Positions 38,694 to 51,289 of a stretch of DNA of 64,000 nucleotides are shown in pieces. A program made the translations under genes and the position numbers. Source of the DNA: Membranipora membranacea (lineage: Eukaryota > Bryozoa > Gymnolaemata > Cheilostomatida > Membraniporidae); NCBI GenBank assembly GCA_914767715.1, contig OU612065.1, positions 7,502,001 through 7,566,000 on the forward strand. The letters run 5' to 3'. The notes beneath the pieces were generated by a model. That model worked only from the letters and a program-made list of their open reading frames with translations, was not told the origin of the DNA and searched no databases. Positions within the stretch are counted from its first letter, which is position 1. Each line of letters opens with the position of its first letter.

Positions 38694-41600
38694 TTACGGC
38701 ACAACGGTGCTTTCGTCCTCACTGTTCATGTCAAATTTCCAGCCGCCACCGCTCTGCATATTTCTGGCCACCGAGGCATCATAGGATTTGTGTGCTGCCC
38801 TTTCATCCCGGGACTTCACCTGAGCTACTGGTGTAAAACTATCATGGGACCTTCTAGACAAAGAAACTATTTTACTTTTGTTAGGAGTTGTCTTCTCACC
38901 TGACCAAGTTCTGTTTCCTAAAGAGAATGCACAACAATATCAAAGTGCAACTTGACTTACAAATTCATCACTGCTTCATCAGAATTAGCTGTATTAGAGA
39001 CCGTGGATAGCCAAACCTAATTGGCTCATATGGGGATAAAATGATGGTACAAGGAAAGACTCAGTGCCCAATCAGTTATTGCATTGACATGCCATGTTTC
39101 TGCATCACCGTTTATATTAAACATTACATATCACACCACATACCTAGAAAGTCTTCAACTGTGTTTGTTGACTGTGGAAGTGTTTTCAGAATATCCTCCT
39201 TCAATGTGACAGTCTTTCTCTGACTGTAAAACAGAAAACAACATCGATCCATCAACTGCCAAAACCAGATTTGTGGATGAAGCCTTATAAATTATATCAT
39301 AGAGATTTCACTGAAATCTTGAAGTATAAAATTTTGTTTCAATTACCTCACATTATTTGAAGGTTTGCTATGAGGCTTCTGTCTCGGACTGACTAGCATG
39401 TTTCTCCCCTTTACTGGTGCCAAATCCTCATCATCACTGTTTGTCCACATTGGAGTTCTCTACAAACAGACAAAACAATTGTTGTAGACTGTGGCTGGTC
39501 GATCCTGCTTGCTAACACCAATCAATGATCAATGTAACAGCTTGAGGAAAGCTGTGGGTGGGAGTTTGAGGCAGCTGTACATCCGCTTACACGCTGATCT
39601 CCGGAGATTTGTGAGACAGATTCAAACTCCTCATCAGCATCATCATAGTGAGATGAGAAGCCTGTCCTATGTGTAGGAGGGAACTCTCCTCTCTGTGTGG
39701 GCATGTCTGATCGACGAGCTGTATTAGGGGGAAAGTCTGATCGTTCAGTATCTATCTGCCTGGAGAGAGGCCCATCTATAATAAAAAAAATCATTGGCTG
39801 AAAATACAGAGGAGTTTGATAAAATTCATAAACATAATAATACCCAATAATAAAGAGAATCGTAATTAACAATCAAAACTCATACAAAGTCAGTATCTGG
39901 ATATTTATAATAGCGAGAACGACAGTAATATCGGTATCTCACTGCAATATAAACAGGTTCTTACCTCTGCTTAAATATTTGTTTTTGAAAGCTGGATTTT
40001 TGAGGGGAGGCGACTCTGGATCTGTGCGATGCGTGGCCCATAGATCGGCTGACCGAGCTGACTCTTTAGAGACAATCTGCTTTGAAGCTCTACTTGAAGC
40101 AACTGCAATTGTATCAAAGCATAATGTATTTGTTTCATATTTAAACTACACAAAGTGATCATTCATAGGCCTAAGCTAAAGGTCTAGCAAGGTTTGCTTT
40201 TTTTCTATGCAATTTTCTATGATTAACACCTAGTCTGAGATATGGATTAGCTGAAAAAGTTGTTATGTGTTCACTCACCAGATACTGAGGATTTCGACAC
40301 CCTACTAGCTGTATCCTGGTTGTCGTTTGTCATCACCTTCGCACACCGCGAACAGATTGATACTGTGACCAATGGCTCATTAGTGGATTTTCGGCCCTGT
40401 CAAATATCACAAGTATTGCTATATTCTGACAAGGGTTCTGCATTACATAACAACGTCATGAAATCGTGTTATCCAAAATGTAATTAAAATATTTAGAGTA
40501 AATTGCCTCAATTAACCTTGTAGGATACTTTGCCTTTGTCTCCACTGGCTTTGATTCCTTCGCTCTCCAAATCAGATGAGTTCTCTGTAACCCCTTGACC
40601 TTCATCTTCATCACTGCTGACTGGCATACTGATACCAGAGTCTGTGCTCTTTTGTTCAGCCCTCTTACTTTCAATGAACGCTTTCAATTCTTGAGTGTGA
40701 CGAGCTGCATCTGCCTTTGGTCCCTTCAATTTTGGATGGTGCCTATTGAAATGCAAATGATCAAACAATCTCTGTGGTGCTGTGTGTGAATATATTGGTG
40801 ATCATAATCTAACTAATACTGCAATGTTACAATCTCGAGGTAAGACTATAGCTTTTACATGCACTTTTGGCTGACACATCACAACGGGTAGTTATTATTT
40901 GAGTTTTTTATGAGCATGCAAAATATCCATGTTTGCACGTCAGAGCCAACTCATAATCATCCATGCTATATTCCATGCATGAAAACAATGATAAATTCTG
41001 CTTACTTCACAGGAAGGGTTGAAGATGTATTATCTGGTTGTCTAGATTTTTGGGAACGAGTTGCGGTCTCACCAGCTAAAAAGTCATTCTCTGACACAAA
41101 TAGGTCTCCTGAATCTCTAGCTGGAACATCAAAGACTGAATCAGCCTAAAATGAGAGGTATTAATTAGGAAATGTTTAAACGCAATTACAACATTCCATC
41201 TAATTCATGTTTTTATGATAAAGAAACATAATTATAGCAGCAGCCTTTACTTACTTTAATTTTCACTGTTTTGTTGCCTGGTTTTCCGCCTCTAGCCTCG
41301 GTAACTCCAAGATCATCAAAAGATTTGGAGTTAAGTTTTACTGTTTTATCCCAGTCTCTTCTTCCCACTTCTGAAACACATTTATCATTGTGAATCGACA
41401 AACAGCGCAAACACTGCTTGTTAAAAACAATAATAAAGCACTGATAGCATAAAAACCACTGATATTCTACCCTGTATGTTTATACCTTGCGACTTGTTGA
41501 GTTTTGCTGTACCAGTTGTTTGTTTAGCGTTGGCTTTCCACGGTTTATCATACCCTCCGTCCGTAGAAGCCCAGACACTGGTAGAGTGTGACTTTGCTTC

Positions 41601-42286
41601 ACTATCATCATGCCCACTGATAGTTTTTGGTGATTTCTGTAGTGAAAACATATAATCAACGTGAAAGGGATTAGTAGTAAACAATGTTGTTGTATGTACG
41701 TACATTAGCATAAAGGTATGACCAAGGAAGAAACTTGTTACAACTTATTATGACCAAGTTTTTGAGAGAATAATTCCTTCGTATGAAAATAACGTTGGAA
41801 TAGCCTGATAGTGTTTCTTGATAATCTGAGACGTGAGTAGTCTCAATAATGAATGATTTAACCCAAGAATTACTAATTAACCTACGAAGCTGCATACAGA
41901 GGCCAGAACTTATGAAAGATAAAAATCACAAAACATCTTGCAATCAAGTCCCCCTACCAACCAAGCTTGGCAAGAAAAGCTAAGTTGAGTAGTCAAGTAC
42001 TGCAGGGACAGACTTTGCATACCCGCTTTTTCTCCTGAATTAGAGCAGTGAGGTACTCATATGGATCAACTGGCATATCCTTGACAAGTTTTGACATCAT
42101 ACCCTGTAAGTAAAGAATGATTTAGAAGTATAAGTTATTTTTTGTGTGAGAATAATAAGTATAGTAGCAAAAGACATGTTTCATGCAAAATGTTAGAAAT
42201 ATTTGTGGTTATCCTCTGCATACCTCAAACAGATTTCCGATCCTGTGTTTTTGCAGATAAGCCTGCACTTTAGGCTGTCCTGACAT
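38694..42286 (-). CDS. C8orf34: C8orf34-like RIIa (PKA-docking fold) domain protein
   Basis: Twelve minus-strand exons (42286-42224, 42103-42023, 41636-41486, 41370-41255, 41145-41006, 40742-40517, 40396-40279, 40102-39965, 39775-39591, 39459-39352, 39219-39144, 38917-38694) join in phase into 541 residues, near the length of the human protein. The N-terminus (QAYLQKHRIGNLFEGMM followed by DPYEYLTALIQEKKR) is an RIIa/DPY-30-type dimerisation-docking helix pair like that of PKA regulatory subunits. Two further landmarks of the family are present: GGYDKPWKANAK at about residue 70 and TVSICSRCAKV in the seventh exon, a conserved CxxC knuckle. The rest is Ser/Asp-rich and probably disordered. The start is the first Met of the RIIa domain (MSGQPKVQ). 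The biochemical role is unknown; such domains often bind AKAP-like helices, and many RIIa proteins are ciliary. Confidence 0.87.
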
Positions 42287-42744
42287 GGTGGAGAGCCTGG
42301 GTGAAATGCAAGTTTATTACAACAAGGTTTATGATCTGAGCTTTACATCAAATAGCATCATATCTCCACTGGAAACGGAAATCGAAAACTGTCATGCGCC
42401 CAGAAACCTACTATATCATTGGTCAAAATATATCAAGGTCAATTGATCTCTCAAATAATGCTCCATGACCATCAATTATAAAGGAATCATCTCAGCGTAA
42501 GTTTCCATGAAGAATTGTAAACAACTTGAATGTGTGTTGCTGAATTTGCCTTACCTATCTAAACTAGAGAAAAAGCTGACAACATAAGGCTCAGCCACCG
42601 AATGTGAAATATTTATTGCAAACTGCTAGTGTATTTCACAACCTTCTTACTAGTTATGTAGTTTTTGCATGGACAAAAGCTATTGTTCCCCTTCCTCAGT
42701 TGCTGAATTGTTGCATTCATGCACATGATACAAGTGTCTACTCC

Positions 42745-42867
42745 AAAACCTGGGACAATGTTTCTGTTTGACTCGACTGCCCTACCCCTTGAGTTTTTGT
42801 TGTTTTCTTTCAAACAGCAAAAACTCAAGAGGGGGGGGGGGTGCAGTCAAACATTGTCCCAGGTTTT
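42745..42867. repeat. Nested inverted repeat with G-run
   Basis: The outer arms AAAACCTGGGACAATGTTT (42745-42763) and their exact complement (42849-42867) enclose inner arms CTTGAGTTTTTG / CAAAAACTCAAG and an 11-G run. The whole folds into one long hairpin. Confidence 0.9.
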
Positions 42868-42931
42868 GTTGTTGACCTGCGGTCCAAGGGTAGTGGTTAA
42901 ATCTGTCAAATGAATGTACTTGCAGTGAGTG

Positions 42932-43054
42932 GTACTTACCATGGGCCCCTGGGACTTACATGTCTTTACTTTGCCAATGTCCAGTATACTGGATACTGAT
43001 ACTGGACATTGGCAAAGTAAAGACATGTATGTCCCAGGGGTCCATGGTACGTAC
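42932..43054. repeat. Long foldback element
   Basis: The arms begin GTACTTACCATGGG and end CCATGGTACGTAC; the inner ACTTTGCCAATGTCCAGTA pairs with its reverse complement across a short spacer. The arms are about 55 bases each with only a few mismatches. Confidence 0.92.
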
Positions 43055-43462
43055 TGGCGGTATGGCCGACCTAAGAACCAGAGAAAAGCACAATTACATA
43101 AACAAAAATTACACGGTGGCCTCAAACTCACACAAAGCCTGCCATGACAATGCTTGCCAAAGGAGGCTAGCTCAGCCTGCACTCTTACCAACTCCTTGCT
43201 CTTACTTCACCCAATGAGTGACAACATTATAGGGATCTCCAGAATATTCATGTGTGGATGTGCAACCTGTGTCCTCTAGTATTTGTTTGTTGCTTTTTGA
43301 GGACGGAGTCTGGCTAAGATTAAAGGCGCATAGGGAATGACCACCAGTGCCAGCAATCATACCTGAAGATCCCACAACTTTAGATATTTCGAGTGGAGAT
43401 ATTAGTAATTCAAGGAAATTGCCCACCCTCCATGTTCAAATGTCTCCATTTTAGTTAGAGTA

Positions 43463-46400
43463 ATGGAGTCGGACAACAAGGACTTGCCAGAGTCCCGAAC
43501 TTTTCATGATTTCCGCGATGAGGAAGCTGAAGACTATGGAATGGTTTATTCAGATGCAGAAGACGAATATGGTAATCAATTTATATGAGTTGTTGTGTAA
43601 CAAAGTGATAAGCACTGATACATTTTTGAATTACTTCTAGACACTTGAAATGTAAAAAAATCAGTAGCGTAAATATCCTAAATACTAAAACAAGAATACT
43701 TTAAATAGACCGTAATACAACAAGGTATTTAATAAGTTGTGGACATGCTATGTCACCTTTACATGCAGCAGTTTTCAACTTCAGGTCCTTCATCACCTTC
43801 GGCGTTGTCTATAGGTGTATCGTCTAATTTTTTCACAGCCCCTCCAGAGGATGATAATGACTTGCCTGATTTGTATCGATATCTGGATGCTCTGGATACT
43901 GCTGATACTGATCTGGACGGCCCTCATGAGCCGCCTGAGCTGTTTCATCCTGAGGCTGAGCACAGACACAATTATAACAACATATCATTACTGAAGTGTG
44001 AGGTGGAGGAAGAGGAGGTAACTCCTTATGTGGATGAGTTTGACGCAGGAACTCAAGAAGATGTCCTGATGGTGGGGAAAATCTCATTGGATGAAATTCA
44101 GGTAACGTCTAGAATAATACACTAAGTTTATATATATACATGTTCTATCTATCCCCTGCTCATTCATCGGCGGGAATGACTGTCTGGATTTTTATACTCT
44201 AAACTCTTTTAGGAAGAAGAAAAGAGACTGAGAGATGAGCACATCGCCTTCGAGCAACAAGAGTTAGAAACAGAGAAGAGAAGAAAACAAGAACTTCTTA
44301 AGATTGAAGAGGAAACCAAACAAAAAGTGGCGAAAGAACTCAAAGGTCTGTGTTCTATTCAGTCCAGCAATTTTGCGCAAGGATTAAAGTAAACCAGACT
44401 ATGTGTCAGACTATCTTTGGTGAATGCGTTCGTAACAGAAACAGAGTTGTGTATTAAAACTCTAACAATAATGCATGTTCTTGAAGCCCCTATGACAGAG
44501 AATTAACAACCTTTTTTTGTAACGCAGAAAAGCGGCGAATCCTTGCTAGGAAGGTTGAAATTGCCAAGCAGAAGGAAAGGTTAGCTTTGGATTCACTGCA
44601 CAAATGTTTCAAGCGAGCAGAGAATAGACTCACTACCAGCCTCACAAGGAAAGGAGCTGAAATCAAGGTGAGTTAGGCCACAGGGCTCAGCTGGTGGGAT
44701 ATTCTCAAAACTGCTACTAGACTGGTGATCAAAGACAACTAGATTCTACGGAAAACTTTTTTAGTCTGCAAACTACAACCCATGGCAAAGTCTTACAATT
44801 TAATCTTGACCGCAAATTGTCCGCCCATCATATAAATTTTGCACTGCAGAGCATCGATGATGGACTATACTTCTCTTCTATCTGCAACACAATTTGGTTT
44901 TTATTATAAGACAATGTATGGGGATCTATCAATGGCTGACGGAGAATATGGAGGAGCCAAGGGAAGACGATGGAAACTTGACTGGGATCGTACTCCTCAA
45001 CCAGTTCAGATCAAACTGAAGTGTCTACGAGGGATCAAAGATAAACTACCAGGTGAGCGACTGATACACCCATTCATATACATAGAGGGTATGCTAATTA
45101 AACACAAAATATCATGTCTTGGAGTCTGTACATAAAGCTACGAATTCACATAGAAAAAAGAAATTTGTAATTTTTATACATTTATAAAAATTGTACAATA
45201 AACTATGAATAAACACACATATAAAAATCGATGAATTTTTTTTCTTGCATTCATTCGCGTGAAACGATTGGTTATAAAGTATTGGTGATTGATCTATTTA
45301 AGGCGGTCGATATGTTATGATGGTATCACTCTATAACAGACTAGGAGGATCTGTAATGAAATGGTCTAAACTGAAGGGTCAGCAGTGGGGAGGTGCAACG
45401 CTACCAATCATTCATGATGGCAATTTCTACAATTTTGAAATGGCGGTAAGTTTTTTATGTAAGTAATTGTCCCGCCTCTGAAGGAGAGAGGATGACTGAT
45501 GTCTCCAAGAGTGTAATCCTAGGGACAATGAGTGTTCAGGGAGGGTGACGTTGTGGGGGGGGGGGGTCAACAAATGAATTTAAAAATGTTTCAAAAATTG
45601 TTTCAGTGAGAGTTACTCCTGTGAACTTAGTTATAATTTTTATACGATTGACAATTTTGTTGCACATTATGCTGATGGTAGATTTATTTTTGCAAGCATA
45701 TATAAAGAGATAAAACTGATACGTATTATACAATGTTATGGTGTTATTTTTCTATCTTCTTCTCTCAGTTAGACTGTGCATTTTCTATTGCAACATATCA
45801 TAATTCCAACAATACGCTTACTGAGTTGACATGTATATGAGCCTTTGTCCGAACCAGTTCAGTTGTTGATTATGTGTTACTGTCTCATCTTGTAGTTGAA
45901 TCAGAGTGTGTTTGCAGTGCTGCCACCAAGGAAAGCGCTCAAACCAAATATGATCTTAGTATTTGAGTTATTTCTGCTGCGTGGTGCAGTGGTGGCTACA
46001 GATAAGGTGGTGAGCTGGGGCTGCTTTCCTATCTGTGATAACAACATGGATACTATAGAAGGACTGTGAGTATATCATGATCATGCAACTATTTTGATTT
46101 AAACAGCGCAAACAGGGTGTCATGAGATATCACATAATTATTTCTCACTTCATTCCTCTATTAGATCTGATGGACACATATATCTCCTCCCTAAAGTGCC
46201 CATTAGCCTAATAGATTTTTATATCCGGGTCTGATATAAATATCTATATTGGTTCATAATTTTGTAGATTCAAGACACCTTTCTTGAGAGGTGAGATTGA
46301 TAGCAGGATAGAGAAGTTCACAAAGATTGAGGAGCTGATGGCCTCCGATCTGGATCACTGGATGTGTAATATGTACTTTGAAGTTATCAAACTAGACAAG

Positions 46401-49400
46401 TAAGTAGACAAGAAAGTGTAAGCGGAAGTTACCCGTATTATTGCTATTGATAAATATGAATCCTTTCAATACTACCAACCGGAATATGCTGGCATACAAG
46501 TTCAAATTTACTCCATCCAAAATTGAAATTGGATCTAATTTGTATAGGTATCTTGCCGGGCAGAAAGAATTTGAGGTTGAGCTACAGTTCAGGTCGGATC
46601 TACTGAGTCACCCGGACAAACTTAGAGAGTTGGGTGTGGCTGATGATGCCAAAACTCCTGCTCTTTATCTCCGTCAATCAGAGACAGACCTAAAGAAGAA
46701 ATCGGGAGAAGTGAGGTATGTATGTCATAAACAACATACATGTGCACAATCAAACACATTTTACTCTATATGTCTAGTATATGCTTAGAAAAGTTGTTAG
46801 TTGATTAAGTTTCCTGTAAGAACGGAAGAATACATATAGGCTGATTTTAGTTCCTAGTTTGGAGAATAGCTGCAAGCTGGCAGATCCTGTGAATACTAGA
46901 TCACAAACAAATTTTCTATGCTGCACAATGGCTTTAAAAACATTGAATGACTATGTATCGTGAAATACATCAAGATCTTTGATAATTAAGGCTGTCTTGA
47001 GCTAAGTCTAACCATGTTCTGTTTTAGGCCTGTTTCTGGTATAAAACCCAGTACATCTGCACCAAATCCAAGACCAGCATCGGCAGCATCTCGACCTCCT
47101 ACTGCTGACCCATTAGCTGCAGAGTCTAGACCTGTAACTGTTGACCTCCGACCCGTCTCAGCTGTAGAGAGACCAGAGACGGCTGGCGAGGAGAGACCTG
47201 AGACAGCTGGAGACAACTCCGAGGACAAAACAAGTACAGATAACTCTGAGATAGCTCATCAGGCTGTTGATCTCCTCAAGTCAAGAGTATGTTCTGTTTT
47301 ATTTTCAATTACTAGTTGGCATCAGGGTAGTACATGTATGGCCTCTGGGTCTTGTACTGATTGTTAATCTGTTTGTAATAGGTTATTTGAGAATCTAGAT
47401 TAATTTCCTCACTATGTTTCTCCGCTGCTTGATAGTATGTAAATCATTGAACTTTCAAACAACTCTATTCATTAATCTGAGCGATGTTCTGAACCATCAA
47501 CTGTACAGCAATTAATGGACTCAAAATATTAATGAAAAATAAGGACATTTGTTCATATTGTAGATGTCCCCAGAATTCAGAAAGCGCCCGATGACAACAT
47601 ATGGATCTCGCTACGCTAAGAGAGAACATAAAGTGCACCTTGATGAGTCAGAGTCTAGTGATAGTGAGATCGATGATGACCAGATTATATTTCTTCGTGA
47701 TGGGAACAAGGATGACATGTTCAGACCTGTGAAAGGCCAGCCTGGAATGGGGTATAAGGTATGTAATGCCATCCATAAAAATTGCAATGTCATGCAATTT
47801 CAAAATATAAGCCTATAGTTAACAACTTTTCAACAATGAAATCTAGCCTGACTTATTGAGAAAGATCATGTCAGTTTTGTATACCCTGCTATTTACTAGA
47901 TTTCACACAATATTGGTACATTTTCAATAACACGAGTTAACTTTTCCTAGTATCTATGTTATCGATATCACCCAAGGAGTTTCTGTCACGTTCAGCCCAA
48001 ATGCGCCTGTGATGTGTCGCATTACTTTCATGTCTTATATAGTACTGATATCAACAGCCGTCAGTATCTAACAGTTTTCCGAGCTCTTATTTATGCCTCA
48101 ATTTAGAGTTGTCCTCTCTCCAGTTTGGTACTTTTAACCCACGCCGCATAGGACCCTCTTTTCAGCACGTTTTTCCTATGCGGCATGGGTTAAAAGTACC
48201 AAACTGGAGAGAGGACAACTCCAGATTGAGGCCTGAATCAGAGCTCAGAAAACTGTCTATTATGATGCTAATTGTAGAGGTATCTGAATGAGATGAGCGA
48301 TGTGTACGATAAGAAGATGTACACACTTCTACCTAAAACCGCTGTTCTGAAAAAGAAGCAGGAAAAACGTAAACTCACATATCAGGAGAAACTGCAACGT
48401 CATACAGTCAGCGTAAAGTAAGTGACCCTATGATAAACTATGCAGATGCCAAATTTTGTTTATGGCTGATGTTTATTTTTCTTGTATTATTTGGTTATTC
48501 TACTGAAATGAGGTATGTGATACTGTAAAATAAAAATAAAAAGATGTTTTACCAAACAAAACAGTCAACCGTTTCACCGAAGATTAGTCTAAGTGCTCAG
48601 ACGGCTGCAAGTGTGTGTTTGTGGCATTACATTATCAATCATTCAATGGATTTTTGATAATGTGTTTGTTACATTATATTATTAAACACTCAATGAATGT
48701 CTGATAATGTAATGCCTCATAGCTGCGAGCATTCAGACTAACTAAAGATGTGTATCCATAAATAATTTCAATATTATCAGGAAGGAGTACAGAGACCCAA
48801 AGAAAGGTGAGGATAAGAGACATATGGAGCATGTAAAGAGACAGGCTATACCAGAGCTGGGATTATCTGATCCTAAGAGTCGAGAGTTCTGGACTATGTT
48901 TGTTGTGTTTATTATAACATTCTTTATCAGGATATATGCACATTACATCGGTCAGTGGCTGTATCTTACTGCTCAGCATATTCCTATAAACAAGTAAGTG
49001 GCAAGCACAGACAGAAACATTTATGAATATTATAACATTCGTGGTGTTGGTGGTGGTGTTGGTGGTGGTGGTGGTGGACTATTTCCTCCTTAGAGATTAT
49101 CAGGATTGTGCCTATGTTCAGTCACATTTTAAAGCAGAGTTTAGGAAAAATATGTTTACAGGAAGCAAAACTGATGTTTGCGTGCACTCTATTTCATCTC
49201 ATAAGTGCTACCAAGATGCACTTACTTGACTTTACTTGAAATACATGGCTGTATTCTTTGAGCATTTCATTTGTACTAAATCCTAAATTATTTTGTTATT
49301 TTAGTTTGGTTGTGCTACCTTACACAGTACAGATTATGTATCACAACACTCTGTTACACACAGTGGAGGAGATTCTAGTTGTACTTGTGGGACCTCTCTC

Positions 49401-51289
49401 AGTGTTTTTAATCTTTGTACTGGGAGTTGCTCTCTGTGCAGCTTGTCTCTGGGCTCTCGGATCATTTCCTACTGTGGGACACAAGATTATAATATGCCTA
49501 GGACTGAATGCCATGCTCGACCCATTCTTCATCGCAATTGTGGATGCTCCTCTGTTTGTGAGTAATTGTGATTGCTTGATTTGAAACATTTAGACCTAGG
49601 AAAAAAATTGCTCACAATAAGTGTAACTGTTACAATCTTCCATGAAAAGTTATTTTATTCTATCAGCAGAAAAACTTCATTGCTCATTATTTTGTACAAT
49701 GTATATGGTCATCTGCCAATCATCAGCTTGTATTGTACATTTAGAGCTGGGATTTACCTAATCTGCCTTCGGACAGTGCACTAGCTGATTTCTCTAAACT
49801 GTACTGGCTGTTTGTGAGAACTGAGGGACTTGGATTAGGAGGTATATTCATCACATTGTTCCTCTACATGTTTACCGTGTTTGTGTCAGGAGCTGTTCTC
49901 TACATGTTCTTCCTAAGGTATGTACAAATAATTGTGTCTATTTCAAGTTTTTATTGACCAGAGCCTAAACACCTGATCTGCTTTTGATTGATTGTTGAGT
50001 TTTCCCCCCATGAATATACATAAATTGGAATTTTTAGTGGTTATCGTAAAAATTGATGCGTGCAAACATTATGTATGTGATATTTGATAATGTTTTCCAT
50101 GACCATGTGATCTTTAGATTGAACAACAACGGGCGAATGTTGGATAGCTACTGGCGATTACATGCCGAGGCCAGTGAAATACACATTCCATATGATCTGG
50201 AGATTTCTCTGCCTGAGCTTGACTCTATTTGTAAGAAAGCTGAACAATGGAGAGGAGAAGAGGGAGAAAGAAGGAAAGTGGCTGTAAATGAGTATCTGTG
50301 GGAGGAAGAATATGTGAGTTTGCAGATAGAATAATGGCTTTTCATATGATTGATTCAGACTTATATGGCGCTTGCTTTCCGTAAAAATGTTTTGATACAA
50401 TAATAAAGGTATCACTGTGCAAACATGCTGACACTTAATCATGTTTATCTGAAGGTGGATGACTTGGGTGAGCTGGTGATCAATAAAGAGAAGACGACAC
50501 ACTTATCGATACATACAGTTCACCTGGACGGCCTGAGAGAACTGTATAGACACTTCCTAGTAGCACCAGATGGAGCTATTCATGAGGTTGGTCACGCTTT
50601 TGCGACTTCAAAGATTTCCCTGTGGAAGCTTTACATGTTTTGTTGATGAGAGAGCTTCCTCCTCCCAACAAAGCATGTGAAGACAAGCCCCTTGAACAGA
50701 CTTTCTGTTCATTTTTAGGACTCTATTGATCTAGATCAAGTTTAGGAAACAAGATACATGAGAGGCGGTCAAATTGCCAAATAGAGTTAAATGTTCCATT
50801 GCTCCGTATTTTAGGTGTTTGGTGAGACAGCAATGGTCCCAGAAGGTGAGGGAAGACTGAAAACTGCACATTACCTCGGCTCCCAACAGAGTCTCAACAA
50901 GGTGAGCAAAACACTAACTCAAGAACAATATAATCTCAGACGGCAATCGATTACAAATATTGCTAGAAAAATACATAGACCATCAAATCAAAGTTTTTTT
51001 CATGGATATTGAAATTCAGAAGTTTGTCAGCTTTCCAACAATATGATGATATTTGTATTGCTCATTGTCATAACCTTGAAAGCTCTTTCTGCATGGATAT
51101 TTTCCTACAATGTAACTGCTCAAATTCGTTTCACAAACACAGGTGAAGGGAAGACAGACAGTTTTCACTAGAGCAGGGTTCAGAGAGGACACTACATTTA
51201 CTACTGATCGACCTGATAGTGTCATATCCACCACCAGCTCACAGGCAAAGGCTTCCAAGGTCGGCGAGGACCTAAGCAAAGAAGATTAA
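43463..51289 (+). CDS. Coiled-coil, C2-like, multi-pass membrane protein (possible OFCC1/ojoplano family)
   Basis: Nineteen exons join in phase into 1082 residues: 43463-43571, 43785-44101, 44213-44345, 44528-44667, 44911-45052, 45303-45445, 45896-46065, 46268-46399, 46548-46715, 47028-47286, 47564-47758, 48278-48417, 48781-48993, 49305-49557, 49745-49917, 50118-50313, 50455-50586, 50815-50901, 51143-51289. Residues 1-142 are acidic; 143-233 form a charged coiled coil (RRKQELLKIEEETKQK). A C2-like beta domain follows (about 260-430: WDRTPQPVQIKLKCLRGIKD, GRYVMMVSLYNRLGG, ILVFELFLLRGAVV). Residues 485-570 are a Pro/Ala/Thr-rich linker with repeated RP motifs. About four hydrophobic helices lie in 715-895 (FWTMFVVFIITFFIRIY; ILVVLVGPLSVFLIFVLGV; IIICLGLNAMLDPFFIAI; GGIFITLFLYMFTVFVSG). 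The C-terminus is cytosolic-looking, ending GEDLSKED. The family name is a memory-based guess; the architecture is directly seen. Confidence 0.85.
48071..48256. mobile_element. 186-bp foldback element next to a splice acceptor
   Basis: Two arms of roughly 85 bases, beginning ACAGTTTTCCGAGCTC and ending GAGCTCAGAAAACTGT, pair almost perfectly through the middle (CAGTTTGGTACTTTTAAC against its complement). The right end is 21 bases before the exon at 48278. Arms this similar suggest recent origin. A trinucleotide CTA flanks both ends, too short to prove a target duplication. Confidence 0.88.
48584..48741. mobile_element. 158-bp palindromic MITE-like element
   Basis: The ends are TTAGTCTAAGTGCTC and GAGCATTCAGACTAA (13 of 15 complementary). 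The inner GCATTACATTATCA and its complement TGATAATGTAATGC extend the hairpin. It lies 39 bases upstream of the exon at 48781. No protein is encoded. Confidence 0.85.

Larger units (their letters stand above)
42287..43462. promoter_or_regulatory. Divergent intergenic region with two foldback elements
   Basis: This 1.18 kb separates the start codons of the minus-strand C8orf34-like gene and the plus-strand C2/membrane gene, so both promoters should lie here. Two hairpin elements (42745-42867 and 42932-43054) occupy the middle. No coding exon is supported. Confidence 0.55.

Noticed and set aside
43833-44087. Minus-strand 84-codon open frame
   Set aside because: Antisense shadow of the second exon of the C2/membrane gene, whose frame is supported by splice phases on both sides.
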